Positions 41,088 to 50,863 of a stretch of DNA of 64,000 nt are shown piece by piece; position 1 is the first letter of the stretch, and each line of letters begins with the position of its first letter. Below the pieces are notes generated by a model. The model was not told the DNA's origin. It ran no database searches and was given only the letters and a program-made list of their open reading frames with translations. The DNA comes from Opitutaceae bacterium (lineage in GTDB: Bacteria > Verrucomicrobiota > Verrucomicrobiia > Opitutales > Opitutaceae), in NCBI GenBank assembly GCA_002694885.1, contig NZNM01000140.1, positions 1-64,000 on the forward strand. Reading direction: 5' to 3'. The position numbers and the translations under genes were made by a program.

Positions 41088-42062
41088 CTAGGACAGCTTT
41101 GACTGAATCATTGTCTCCAGCTTTCGGATATCGGCGGCAAAGTTACGGATTCCCTCGGCGGTTTTCTCCGTCGCCATGGCATCTTCATTAAACAACCAAC
41201 GGAATGATTTTTCTGTGATTTCGATGCGTTCGATATCCATTTTTGAAGCCTCTTCTTGGCTCAATTTGCGATCGATTGGATCCGAGCTGTCTTGCAGTTC
41301 TCCGAGCAAGCCAGGTGAAATGGTGAGCAGATCGCATCCTGCAAGCTCGATAATCTCTCCCTTGTTCCGGAAGCTGGCGCCCATAACTTCGGTCTTGTAT
41401 CCAAATTTCTTATAGTAATTGTATGTCGTTTGTACGGATTGCACACCGGGATCTTCGTGAGCGGCATAGTCGCGGCCTGTCTTCGCTTTGTTCCAATCCA
41501 GAATGCGTCCTACAAAAGGAGAAATGAGCGTGGCCCCTGATTCCGCGCAATGCACTGCCTGGACTAGCGAGAACAATAGAGTGAGATTACAATGGATACC
41601 TTCGTTTTCCAGCGTCTTGGCAGCATTGATTCCCTCCCAAGTGGAAGCGATCTTTACGAGGATTCGATCCGAATCGATTCCTTTGGACCGGTAGAGTTTG
41701 ATTATCTCTCGAGCTTTGTCGACAGTGCCCTCAGTATCGTAGGACAAGCGAGCGTCCTTCTACGTGGAAACACGGCCGGGGACGATTTTCAGAATTTCCA
41801 TGCCGAAACGAACAAGCAGCTCGTTGCCGATGGCATCGACCAGCGCTTGCCCACCCAATCCTTGGTCTTGGCAGGCCGCTACAGCTTCGTCTGCCAAGGA
41901 GGCATACTCCTCCTTCTCTACCGCTTTGAAAATCAATGTAGGATTCGTGATCGCATCTTGGGGAGCGAATTCCTTCATTGCTTGAAAGTCGCCCGTGTCG
42001 GCGACTACCGTTGTGAACTGCTTGAGCTGATCGAGCTGATTAGAAGTGGCGACTTCGGTCAT
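41088..42062 (-). pseudogene. tal: Transaldolase interrupted by an in-frame TAG codon
   Basis: Two same-frame ORFs (42062-41760 and 41747-41088) read through as ...[32 protein letters not shown]...; stop at 41762-41760 replaces the conserved Glu of RVSTE. Confidence 0.85.
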
Positions 42063-42226
42063 AGTGATTCCTTTTTTGGCTAGCGCTTCAAAGTCGACCC
42101 AGGACTCTAGTCCAAGATTCCAGGCGAATTAGAACTGGCTTATTGCAAATCTGCAGTCTCGAGCAATTTATAAATCCTTTGAACGAGCTGTTTTAAAAGT
42201 CCTTACAATATCGCAACAAATATTCC

Positions 42227-42949
42227 ATGCTTAAAGAAAGCTACCTCAAGACTAGCCTTAGTCTGCTAGACCGCGTTTTCCTGCAGAATCAATCGACGAT
42301 CGAAACGATCGCGCCTCTCATCGCGGACTCCGTTGAATCCGGCGGCGTGATCCATACGTTCGGAAGCGGGCATTCGGAGATCATCGGTCGGGAAATGGTC
42401 GGGCGAGCAGGTGGGCTCGTATGCGTTAGCGCCATTTTGGATACAACCGGCGGATTCGTGGAGAACTTGCAGGGATACGGTCGGGCCCTAGCGGAAAGGT
42501 ACGATCGGAATCATCACCTCAAAGCGGGAGAATTCATTATCATCATCTCCAACTCCGGCAAAAACTGCTCGCCAATCGAAATCGCCGAATACGCAAAGGG
42601 CAAGGGCCTCAAGGTCGTCGCAATCACTTCCATGGAAATGACCCGGAAGGTTAAGACTACGCATCCATCTGGGAAGAAACTGTATGAAGTCGCCGACTAC
42701 ACGCTAGACAATTGCGGTGTGATGGGAGACGCCATCGTGGATCTGCCCGGGAAAGAGCAATCCGCTGGTCCCACATCGACAATGGCAGGGGCCCTACTGA
42801 TAAATCTTCTGCAAATGGAGGTGCTGGAGAGGCTATTGAATCGCGGCGCTGACACCCCATTGCTGCGCAGCCAGAATACCGAGGGGGCCATGGAGGCGAA
42901 TATCGAACTCGCTCGAAGCTACAAAGGGAGGCTTAGTAAGCCTTTGTAG
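42227..42949 (+). CDS. SIS-domain sugar isomerase-like protein
   Basis: GGVIHTFGSGHSEIIGREMVGRAGG, FIIIISNSGKNCSPIEIAEYAKGKGLKVVAITS. Confidence 0.88.
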   Translation: MLKESYLKTSLSLLDRVFLQNQSTIETIAPLIADSVESGGVIHTFGSGHSEIIGREMVGRAGGLVCVSAILDTTGGFVENLQGYGRALAERYDRNHHLKAGEFIIIISNSGKNCSPIEIAEYAKGKGLKVVAITSMEMTRKVKTTHPSGKKLYEVADYTLDNCGVMGDAIVDLPGKEQSAGPTSTMAGALLINLLQMEVLERLLNRGADTPLLRSQNTEGAMEANIELARSYKGRLSKPL

Positions 42950-42970
42950 GCGGTATTTGTAGTTGAGAAA

Positions 42971-43039
42971 TAGGAGCGAGTTTATCCCGCGATAATGATT
43001 GGAGTAATGGGTAATTATCACGGGATAAACCCGCTCCTA
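42971..43039. repeat. REP-like palindromic repeat (GGGTTTATCCCG / CGGGATAAACCCGCTCCTA)
   Basis: TAGGAGCGAGTTTATCCCGCGATAAT / ATTATCACGGGATAAACCCGCTCCTA, 24/26 paired. Confidence 0.88.
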
Positions 43040-43127
43040 CAACCCGCAATGGATACCAATCTGGTGCATCCTAGCTGAAGCAAACTTCCCTCAGTACGCT
43101 ATTGCCTCCAACGAACAGAAGAGCAAG

Positions 43128-43529
43128 ATGGTCGCTTTTCGGGATAGAACCACTAAGGAACCTAGCGGGAAAATGTTTCAAGTAACGTTCAGCGACCAAA
43201 GCTTGGCTGAGCTCAAAAAGATCGATACGCTAGAGCAACTCGAGGTGATCGGCCCGTTGAGTCAGCTGACGGAATCGCAGTTAGCGGTCCCGAAGGAGCC
43301 GCTAGGCAAGTTTTCCAGAGGCAAGAAGACGATCTATCGCCTGCGTTCAGGAGAGTACCGCATGTATTTCGAGCGGGATGGCATCACCCTGCACACAATC
43401 TGCATTCTCCATAAGAATACATTGACCGACTTCGTTTTCAGAACGAAGCTCCCGATTTCCGAGGAACAGCTCATCGAGCAGCATTCCTCATTCTGGAAGT
43501 ACCTGGAAACACTGACTCGATCCGATTAA
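43128..43529 (+). CDS. Orphan RelE/ParE-superfamily-like protein upstream of pssA
   Basis: VTFSDQSLAELKKID ... KTIYRLRSGEYRMYFERDGITLHTICILHKNTLTDF resembles the RelE core; 1-nt gap to the next CDS. Confidence 0.6.
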   Translation: MVAFRDRTTKEPSGKMFQVTFSDQSLAELKKIDTLEQLEVIGPLSQLTESQLAVPKEPLGKFSRGKKTIYRLRSGEYRMYFERDGITLHTICILHKNTLTDFVFRTKLPISEEQLIEQHSSFWKYLETLTRSD

Positions 43530-43530
43530 T

Positions 43531-44412
43531 TTGACTGCCCCGAACAAATCGACGGAATCATCCGAAAACCGGATAGATAGCTCGCAAGCTAGCCGCATTT
43601 ACCTGCTACCGAATCTCTTCACAGCAGGGAATCTGTTTTGCGGCTTCATGGCTATCATGAAGTGCATTCAGGCGCGCTACAATGTAATGCTCGACGAACC
43701 GATCGAGAATCCCGCCCAACTCTACACAGAAGCTGTTATCTTCATACTTGGAGCCATGCTATGCGATTCACTCGACGGACGAGTGGCTCGCCTGGGAGGA
43801 CGCGAATCGCTCTTTGGCAAAGAATTCGACTCCATTGTCGATATGGTGTCATTCGGATTAGCTCCAGCTCTCATGGTGCTTTTCCTGATTCTCAGCCCCG
43901 AGGAGAGCCTTTTCTTCAAGAATATTGGCGGCTTTCTGAGCTTCATCTACCTCCTTTGCGCAGGCGTTCGGCTCGCTCGTTTCAATGTAATCACACACCC
44001 GCTAATCTACCCTGCCAATATAGATCGCTCCAACAGCGACTTTATAGGGCTACCCGTTCCTGCTGCTGCCGGCATAATCTCTACCTTGGTTCTGGTAATC
44101 AATCAGCTCGACATGCAGCGGTGGGCGATAGGGCTACCCTTTCTGATGCTTTTTATATCCTACCTGATGGTGAGCCCAATTCGCTACCCAAGTTTCAAGA
44201 GCGTGGATTGGAACACGAAGGTTAGGCTTCGCACCTTTATTCTACTCCTGGCATCCGGGGCGATTATCTTCATGTACCGACAGTACGCCCTGGTTCTACT
44301 ATTCATCGGCTACTTGATTTTCGGTGTCGTCCGGCACCTGTTGATGCTTAAGCGGATTAGGCGGCAATCTAGGCCCTCAAAACCAGAAGAGAAATCCACT
44401 AATAACTCGTGA
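43531..44412 (+). CDS. pssA: CDP-diacylglycerol-serine O-phosphatidyltransferase
   Basis: IYLLPNLFTAGNLFCGFMAI; DSLDGRVARLGGRESLFGKEFDSIVD CDP-alcohol transferase motif; TTG start. Confidence 0.93.
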   Translation: MTAPNKSTESSENRIDSSQASRIYLLPNLFTAGNLFCGFMAIMKCIQARYNVMLDEPIENPAQLYTEAVIFILGAMLCDSLDGRVARLGGRESLFGKEFDSIVDMVSFGLAPALMVLFLILSPEESLFFKNIGGFLSFIYLLCAGVRLARFNVITHPLIYPANIDRSNSDFIGLPVPAAAGIISTLVLVINQLDMQRWAIGLPFLMLFISYLMVSPIRYPSFKSVDWNTKVRLRTFILLLASGAIIFMYRQYALVLLFIGYLIFGVVRHLLMLKRIRRQSRPSKPEEKSTNNS

Positions 44413-44648
44413 AAAACCTCGTAACAGACCGAAAATTCGAGGAATTTTTTAACATGTTGGTGGGCAATCCCTGATTCCCCCAATTAAACCAACAGATTTT
44501 GCAGCCTATAACTTATTTATGAGCAACCACTTGACTAAGTTGTCAGGGATATTCACAAAGCATAGTAATAGGAGTGATTTAAATAAGATATTAGATCCTT
44601 ATTCATTCGAATTGTCAGTAACTAGAAATTCATCCTAATTACATCCCA

Positions 44649-45794
44649 ATGAAGTTCAAAATTAACCGCGATCATTTCAGCAATGGTCTCCAGCAAGTTC
44701 TCAACGTAGTTGGATCGAAGGCATCGATGCCGATCCTGAGTAACGTGCTCATCGAAGCGGTGGGAGAAACGCTTTCTGTAACCACCACCAATTTGGATCT
44801 GGGAATTTGCGCTCGGATCAAGGCAAGCGTGGAAGACGAGGGGGCTATCACGCTACCGGTTAAGCGTTTAGCAACAATCGTCAAAGAGTTGCCTAACAGC
44901 GACGTCAGTGTGGAGGCTTCGCCGAACAATCAGGTGAAAATAGCTTCTGGAGGCTCGCTCTTCAAGATCATGGGAATCAGCCGTGACGAGTTCCCTGCCC
45001 TGCCTGAATTCGCGGACGACCGGTCTTTCACGATCGAGCAATCAACTTTGGCTGGGATGCTGCGCAGCGTCTCCTATGCTCAATCTTCGGACGAAACCCG
45101 CTACATGCTCAACGGAGTATATTTCAAATTCTCTGAGCCTGAGGATGCTGATGGATCTGGAAAATTGAGCTTGGTGGCTACCGACGGGCGCCGATTGGCC
45201 AAGATCGACCACGATATGGAAGTGGGAGAAGGCCTGTCAGGCAGCCTCATACTTCCGGCCAAAACAGTATCCGAATTGACACGCCTTTTGGATAAGGGAG
45301 AAACGCTCAAGATTGCGTTTAATGACCGCCGGGTATCCTTCCAAATTCATACTAAGGACGAAGCTGATGGATTCGTGGGAGATATCCTTCTCGTCTCGAA
45401 AGTGGTGGAAGGCAATTACCCGAATTATCAGCAAGTCATCCCCAAAGAAACGCACCAGCGTATCAAGGTGGAACGCGAGCTCTTTCTCCAATCGATCCAT
45501 CGAGCCGCCTTGGTGGCGACCGACAAGTCGAATTCAGTAAAAATCCAGATCAGCAATAATCTAATGGAGCTGAGTGCCTCCAGCCCTGATTTTGGAGAGT
45601 CTCACGAATCGCTGGCTATCGATTATAGTGGACCGGATTTGCAGGTCGCCTTCAATCCTGCCTTCCTAATGGATCCATTGAGGGCGCTAACAAAGGATGA
45701 GATTTTCTTCGAACTAAAGGATGAAGTTAGTCCTGGCGTATTCAAAACTCTCGAGAGTTTCCTTTGTGTCATTATGCCGGTTCGCTACACGTGA
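44649..45794 (+). CDS. dnaN: DNA polymerase III beta subunit (sliding clamp)
   Basis: [43 protein letters not shown]-type YMLNGVYF; C-terminal VIMPVRYT. Confidence 0.95.
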   Translation: MKFKINRDHFSNGLQQVLNVVGSKASMPILSNVLIEAVGETLSVTTTNLDLGICARIKASVEDEGAITLPVKRLATIVKELPNSDVSVEASPNNQVKIASGGSLFKIMGISRDEFPALPEFADDRSFTIEQSTLAGMLRSVSYAQSSDETRYMLNGVYFKFSEPEDADGSGKLSLVATDGRRLAKIDHDMEVGEGLSGSLILPAKTVSELTRLLDKGETLKIAFNDRRVSFQIHTKDEADGFVGDILLVSKVVEGNYPNYQQVIPKETHQRIKVERELFLQSIHRAALVATDKSNSVKIQISNNLMELSASSPDFGESHESLAIDYSGPDLQVAFNPAFLMDPLRALTKDEIFFELKDEVSPGVFKTLESFLCVIMPVRYT

Positions 45795-45870
45795 ATGGCA
45801 AAATCGACTGATACATAAACCGGACTAATTCTATTGGCGTCAATGGAAGGCGACCATTTCCGTAGATTGA

Positions 45871-46764
45871 ATGAATCTGAGCGATCTAGTCTCTTTGGAT
45901 ATCCAGTTCTTGGTGTCGATCTTGGTGATCGTATCCATTTTATTGGGAGTAATAAACAGCAAAGTTAATTCCCTCACTGTGGGCGTTTTGAATCGCTGGT
46001 CACGCTGGTTTTGCGTTTCCATCGGGCTGGCCTTTCTAGTGGATAAGCTAGAATGGGCTAATCGGCCCTTTTGGGCCCTTGCCATTATATTCTTCCTTTG
46101 CTGGCTGCTTTTGGAAACGCTATACACCTGGCTAGCGATTAGCGCGATGAGCCAGAGTAGTGTATCGCTATTTCCCAGATTCCGGAACAACCAATCTGGC
46201 GAAGAATGGCCTGCCCAGAAAAAGCTGATACAGCTTAGAGATTGGCTCCGCGACAACGGTTTTAAGAAACTGCAGGCGTTGGTAGCCGATATTGGCAATG
46301 GGATTGATATCCGCTCTTCCATCTATCAGGATTCGCGTGGAATAGTAAGAGCTCAAATACTGTTTATTCCCCAGCCGAACGGCTTGATAAATTACAGCCT
46401 ATCCTTTACCTCGGAAACGGCCGATGGGGAAAGACTTGTAACGGATAACATGCACACGCCTTATGGCGGATTCTACCCAGACAATTGGAATGTAGTAAGG
46501 CGTCCTTGGACGCGTTCAGCGAATACGCTATTCAAGCTACACGAGAAACGTATCTTAAATTTGGATCTAGAAGAGTATGAAGTAGATCCTGTCGACGATC
46601 TGAATCAGCAGCAAGGGGTGTTGGAACGGAAAAATATTGAAGAGGGATTCTTGTTCCCTCCCCATTTGCAGGAAGAAAACGGGAGAATAACCTGGGAAGG
46701 TCGTTACCGAGTCTGGAAAGAAGTCTGGCTGCTCAATTATTTTGGCATAGCGAGCAGAAGCTAG
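45871..46764 (+). CDS. Hypothetical membrane protein
   Basis: 297 aa with two or three N-terminal TM segments and a soluble C-terminal domain; no family recognised. Confidence 0.65.
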   Translation: MNLSDLVSLDIQFLVSILVIVSILLGVINSKVNSLTVGVLNRWSRWFCVSIGLAFLVDKLEWANRPFWALAIIFFLCWLLLETLYTWLAISAMSQSSVSLFPRFRNNQSGEEWPAQKKLIQLRDWLRDNGFKKLQALVADIGNGIDIRSSIYQDSRGIVRAQILFIPQPNGLINYSLSFTSETADGERLVTDNMHTPYGGFYPDNWNVVRRPWTRSANTLFKLHEKRILNLDLEEYEVDPVDDLNQQQGVLERKNIEEGFLFPPHLQEENGRITWEGRYRVWKEVWLLNYFGIASRS

Positions 46765-46786
46765 CTGGGGTTTCGGAGGACAGCTT

Positions 46787-46856
46787 GGTAGGGAGGACCG
46801 TCTCGGTCCTCCGCGAAGGCTGCTATATTCGGAGGACCGAGACGGTCCTCCCTACC
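46787..46856. repeat. Intergenic palindrome with 27-bp perfect arms, each arm itself palindromic
   Basis: GGTAGGGAGGACCGTCTCGGTCCTCCG (46787-46813) / CGGAGGACCGAGACGGTCCTCCCTACC (46830-46856). Confidence 0.92.
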
Positions 46857-46894
46857 CTCGGCGCTCTTGATAAGAATTGCACGTTAGTTTGTTA

Positions 46895-46968
46895 GGTAGG
46901 GCTTCTTGTCCTCAAGCAGCCGCAACATCAGTATTCGACCCGGCTGCTTGAGGACAAGCAGCCCTACC
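46895..46968. repeat. Intergenic palindrome with 28-bp arms (27/28 paired)
   Basis: GGTAGGGCTTCTTGTCCTCAAGCAGCCG / CGGCTGCTTGAGGACAAGCAGCCCTACC. Confidence 0.92.
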
Positions 46969-46987
46969 AAAAGGTTATCGGGCCGAC

Positions 46988-47998
46988 TCAGCCGCCAATA
47001 TACGACATTTCAATTTTGTTCGAATCTTGAATACCGCTGGCTCGTTTCTCGGAGTACCGATCATGTCGATTCATCCAAATTTTGGATATGGTATCGACAA
47101 TTCTCTCTTCGTCAATTTGAGAACGTACCAGTGCCTTCAGGTCATGACCGTCAGAAGCGAAAAGGCAGGTATACAATTTGCCGTCGGCTGAGAGTCGAGC
47201 TCTATTGCAATCCGAGCAAAACGGTTTAGTGATCGAATTGATCAAGCCGAACTCCACGGGGATATCGGTGTAGCGATATCTAGCTGCGACTTCTCCACGA
47301 TAACCAGGATCGACAGGTTCGAAATCGTAGTGCGAACTGATTGTATCCAATATCTTCTTAGCTGGATAAACTTCATCGAGTTTCCATTGATTGGTATTGC
47401 CAACATCCATGTACTCGATGAACCGCAACGTGATTCTTCGATCTCGGAAGTAGCTAACCATGGGAACTATTTCGCTCTCATTCACACCTTTTCTGACAAC
47501 CATGTTGGTCTTAACGGAAAGTCCGGCTTCAAGAGATGCATCGATGCCCGCGATTACCGATTTCGGATCGCCTCGGCCGCCTGCCATCTTCTGAAAAACC
47601 TCTTTGTTCAAACTATCGAGGCTGACATTGATTCTGCTGAGGCCAGCCTTTTCGAGTTGCTTGGCGTAGCGAGGTAGGAGCGAGCCATTTGTAGTGAGCG
47701 ACAAGTCGCGTACTCCCTCTACATCGCTAATGTCATGAACGAGCTGGACTAGATCCTTTCTTAGAAGAGGTTCGCCACCCGTAAGCCTAACTTTCTCGAT
47801 ACCCAGCTTAGCGAAAGCGCGGACGAGTAAGACGACTTCGTCATTTCCCAGAAGCTGTTTTTGAGGGAGGAAAGCGTACCCGGGGCCAAATACCTCCTTT
47901 GGCATGCAATAGCTACAGCGAAAATTACACTGATCTGTAAGAGAGATACGAAGATCCCTAATAGGGCGACCAAGTTTATCTGTAGCGGATTTGTTCAT
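46988..47998 (-). CDS. moaA: GTP 3',8-cyclase (molybdenum cofactor biosynthesis)
   Basis: LRISLTDQCNFRCSYCMP radical-SAM motif, LTGGEPLLRKDL, C-terminal Cys cluster FCSDCNRARLSADGKLYTCLF, terminal GG. Confidence 0.95.
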   Translation of the reverse strand: MNKSATDKLGRPIRDLRISLTDQCNFRCSYCMPKEVFGPGYAFLPQKQLLGNDEVVLLVRAFAKLGIEKVRLTGGEPLLRKDLVQLVHDISDVEGVRDLSLTTNGSLLPRYAKQLEKAGLSRINVSLDSLNKEVFQKMAGGRGDPKSVIAGIDASLEAGLSVKTNMVVRKGVNESEIVPMVSYFRDRRITLRFIEYMDVGNTNQWKLDEVYPAKKILDTISSHYDFEPVDPGYRGEVAARYRYTDIPVEFGLINSITKPFCSDCNRARLSADGKLYTCLFASDGHDLKALVRSQIDEERIVDTISKIWMNRHDRYSEKRASGIQDSNKIEMSYIGG

Positions 47999-48035
47999 TG
48001 ATACCCAACAGTCAGTTTACGAATAGCGAAATCTA

Positions 48036-49286
48036 TTAGCTGCCGACAAGCTTTCGGCGGAGAAGATCCAGTGCCGTATGAAGAGCGCGGCGCTTGATTG
48101 CCAGGCGACCGATCTTCCACTCATAGCGATGAACCTCGGTGCCGTCGGGCGAATGGAGACCTAAAAATACGGTCCCCACTGGAGTGTCCTTGGATCCTCG
48201 ATCGGGCCCTGCGTAGCCGGTAGCGCTTATAGCGTAGGTTGCGTTCAGCGATTTCGCTGCCCCAACAGCCATCGCTTCAGCTACGGATTGGCTAACAGCA
48301 GTGTACTTTTGTACCGTTTCGCGCGGGACTCCTAGTAGGTTCATTTTAGCTTCGTCGCTATAGCAGACAATAGAGCCACTGAAGACACTAGAGGCTCCAG
48401 GGATGTCGGTAATCGCATTGGCGATTTGCCCTCCTGTGAAACTTTCCGCCAGGGCGAGTGAGCCATTCTGCCCTTTCAAAAGATTCAAAACGATTTCCGG
48501 TAGCGAGTCGTGACCATAGCCGAGAAAGTCCGCTCCGAGCATACGTCGGCATTCTTCGCCGATTTTATGGAGTTCCTCCTCCCGTTCGCTGCTGTCTTGG
48601 AAACTGATGCGACAATCGACCTGTCCTTGATGTGCGCAATAGGCGACAGCAAGATTTTCGTATTGGTCAAACAGAGGTCGAAGCTCCGTCTCCAAGGCTG
48701 ACTCGCCTATACCGATACTTCGAATTTGCAAGTAGCTCTCCCCTTGATCGATCAGGCCGAGTCGTTCCAGCCGAGGAATGACTTGATTTTCGAACATGGG
48801 CTGAAGCTCGTTCGGCGGACCGGGAAGCATGATCAAAATTTTGCCATCCTTTTCAAGCCATAGGCCGGGGGCGGTTCCGTTAGGATTCTCGATGGCGACC
48901 GCGCTCTCGGGACGGTAGGCTTGTTTGCGATTGTTGTCGCTCATAGGCCTCCCGATTTGGCGGAATCGCTCCTTTATGGATTCGAGAATGGACTCGTCGA
49001 ATATCAGGGATTCTCCGAGAGCGTCCGCGATGGCCTCTTTGGTTCTGTCATCGACGGTGGGACCGAGGCCGCCGGTAGTGATCAGTACATCCGCTCGACC
49101 CCAGCAAAATGCGAACTGATCGTCGATGTCATGGTTTTCGTCGGAGATCGTATAATTGCTGTGCAAGGTGATGCCTCGCTGACGCAGTTGATCGCCTATA
49201 TAAGTTAGATGACCGTTCCGTGTGAGTCCGAGAAGCAGCTCCTCACCGAGTGTAATGAGCATGTAGGTTGTCGCTTTATCGGGCAT
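48036..49286 (-). CDS. cinA: CinA-family protein (competence/damage-inducible, nicotinamide-nucleotide amidase)
   Basis: LITLGEELLLGLTRNGHLTYIGDQL, TTGGLGPTVDDRTKEAIA, C-terminal AESFTGGQIANAITDIPGASSVFSGSIVCYS. Confidence 0.93.
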   Translation of the reverse strand: MPDKATTYMLITLGEELLLGLTRNGHLTYIGDQLRQRGITLHSNYTISDENHDIDDQFAFCWGRADVLITTGGLGPTVDDRTKEAIADALGESLIFDESILESIKERFRQIGRPMSDNNRKQAYRPESAVAIENPNGTAPGLWLEKDGKILIMLPGPPNELQPMFENQVIPRLERLGLIDQGESYLQIRSIGIGESALETELRPLFDQYENLAVAYCAHQGQVDCRISFQDSSEREEELHKIGEECRRMLGADFLGYGHDSLPEIVLNLLKGQNGSLALAESFTGGQIANAITDIPGASSVFSGSIVCYSDEAKMNLLGVPRETVQKYTAVSQSVAEAMAVGAAKSLNATYAISATGYAGPDRGSKDTPVGTVFLGLHSPDGTEVHRYEWKIGRLAIKRRALHTALDLLRRKLVGS

Positions 49287-49353
49287 ATCGTTCTGGTGAT
49301 GGCAGCGGATTTAGGCTTCTCAAGAGGAGAGGGTTCTAGATAATAACGGGGCA

Positions 49354-50832
49354 ATGCCAACGCTTGGTTCGAGCAAATTGAAAGAAAAGGTTCGTCGACT
49401 TCCGTCCAAGCCGGGCGTGTACCTCATGAAGGATCGCTTGGGCTCGGTAATCTACGTAGGCAAAGCCAAAAACCTGAAAAAGCGGGTGTCGACCTATTTT
49501 CAGCCTTCCCGTTCATTTACTCAGCAGCCTAAAATTCGAGCGTTGGTTGAAATGATCCGCGACTTTGAAACTATTGAAGTCAAGTCTGAGCCGGAAGCTT
49601 TGATATTGGAAGGCCAGCTTATCAAGAAGTGGAAGCCTAAATACAATACGGATTTCACAGACGATAAACGATTTCTTCTGGTTCGTTTGGATCGGTCAAG
49701 AGAGTTGCCTCGGTTCACCTTGGCTCGATTCAAAAAGGAAGATGGGGCTCGTTACTTCGGACCGTTCGCGCAGGCCTATCAGATTCGCAAGACATTGGGC
49801 GAGATGCGTCGCGAATTCGGTATCTTACTGAGCGACTCCAATCCCAAGCGACTGGACGATGGCCGTTTCCGACTATATGAGGATGTGCGATCAGAATTGT
49901 ATGGGCATGATAATATTGTTACTCGGGAAATGTATTTGGATCGTGTCGACAGGGCTTGCAATTTTCTCCAAGGTAAATCTAAGGAATGGCTCGAAGACCT
50001 GAAAGCGAAGATGAACGCTGCTTCTGAGAAGAAGCATTTCGAGAAAGCTGCGGAGTACCGAGATATTGTATACGCGCTTGAAGCATCTCTTAAAAAGACT
50101 CGCAAATTCGAGCGGGAGGCTATGCCAACGGAAGACAGGAGCGGAACGCTTGATCAGCTAAAAGAGGCGCTGGAATTGCCTACGCGACCTGTCGCGATCG
50201 AGTGTTTCGACATTTCCCATATTTCGGGCACCTTCGTCGTCGCATCTATGGTTCGATTCGAGAATGGGGTCCCCAACAAGCAGCAATACCGTCGCTATAA
50301 AATTCGGAGTTTCGAGGGAAATGACGATTTTCGGTCCATGGAAGAAGTCGTTGGGCGCCGCTACCGTAGGTTAGATCGGGAAGACAAACCCTTTCCCGAT
50401 CTGGTGGTAATTGATGGTGGCAAGGGCCAGGTGACTGCAGCTGTCAAAGCTTTTTTGATACAGGACCTTGAAGTACCGCCTTTGGTTGGATTGGCTAAAA
50501 AGGAAGAGACCATAATTTTTCCCGATGAACGCAAGCCACTGGTACTGGATGCCAATAGCAGAGCATTGCGATTGTTGCAGCGGCTCCGCGACGAAGCTCA
50601 TCGATTTGCCAATACCTACAATGCGGATCTCAGAAGCAAAAAGCTAAAGGAAAGCTTGCTGGACGACTTCACTGGATTGGGACCGGAAAAAAGATCCCGG
50701 CTCTTGGCTCGTTTCAAGAGCATCGATGGCTTGCGTCAGGCGAACATCGATGAACTTGAATCGGTAGAAGGCATTGGCCGCATAACAGCCGAACGCCTTC
50801 AGAAATTTCTGGATACCAATCGCAAGCGGTAG
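49354..50832 (+). CDS. uvrC: UvrC-type excinuclease subunit (short form)
   Basis: GIY-YIG LPSKPGVYLMKDRLGSVIYVGKAKNLKKRVSTYF; UVR motif; ECFDISHISGTFVVASMV endonuclease domain; C-terminal HhH. Confidence 0.93.
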   Translation: MPTLGSSKLKEKVRRLPSKPGVYLMKDRLGSVIYVGKAKNLKKRVSTYFQPSRSFTQQPKIRALVEMIRDFETIEVKSEPEALILEGQLIKKWKPKYNTDFTDDKRFLLVRLDRSRELPRFTLARFKKEDGARYFGPFAQAYQIRKTLGEMRREFGILLSDSNPKRLDDGRFRLYEDVRSELYGHDNIVTREMYLDRVDRACNFLQGKSKEWLEDLKAKMNAASEKKHFEKAAEYRDIVYALEASLKKTRKFEREAMPTEDRSGTLDQLKEALELPTRPVAIECFDISHISGTFVVASMVRFENGVPNKQQYRRYKIRSFEGNDDFRSMEEVVGRRYRRLDREDKPFPDLVVIDGGKGQVTAAVKAFLIQDLEVPPLVGLAKKEETIIFPDERKPLVLDANSRALRLLQRLRDEAHRFANTYNADLRSKKLKESLLDDFTGLGPEKRSRLLARFKSIDGLRQANIDELESVEGIGRITAERLQKFLDTNRKR

Positions 50833-50863
50833 AGAGGGTCGATTCCTTTAGGCATTAGATATT

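Noticed and set aside
40870-41091. 73-aa ORF between tRNA nucleotidyltransferase and tal
   Set aside because: Starts inside the REP-like palindrome and has no protein-like features
44413-44648. Possible oriC upstream of dnaN (AT-rich spacer)
   Set aside because: No clear cluster of TTATCCACA-type DnaA boxes and no dnaA nearby
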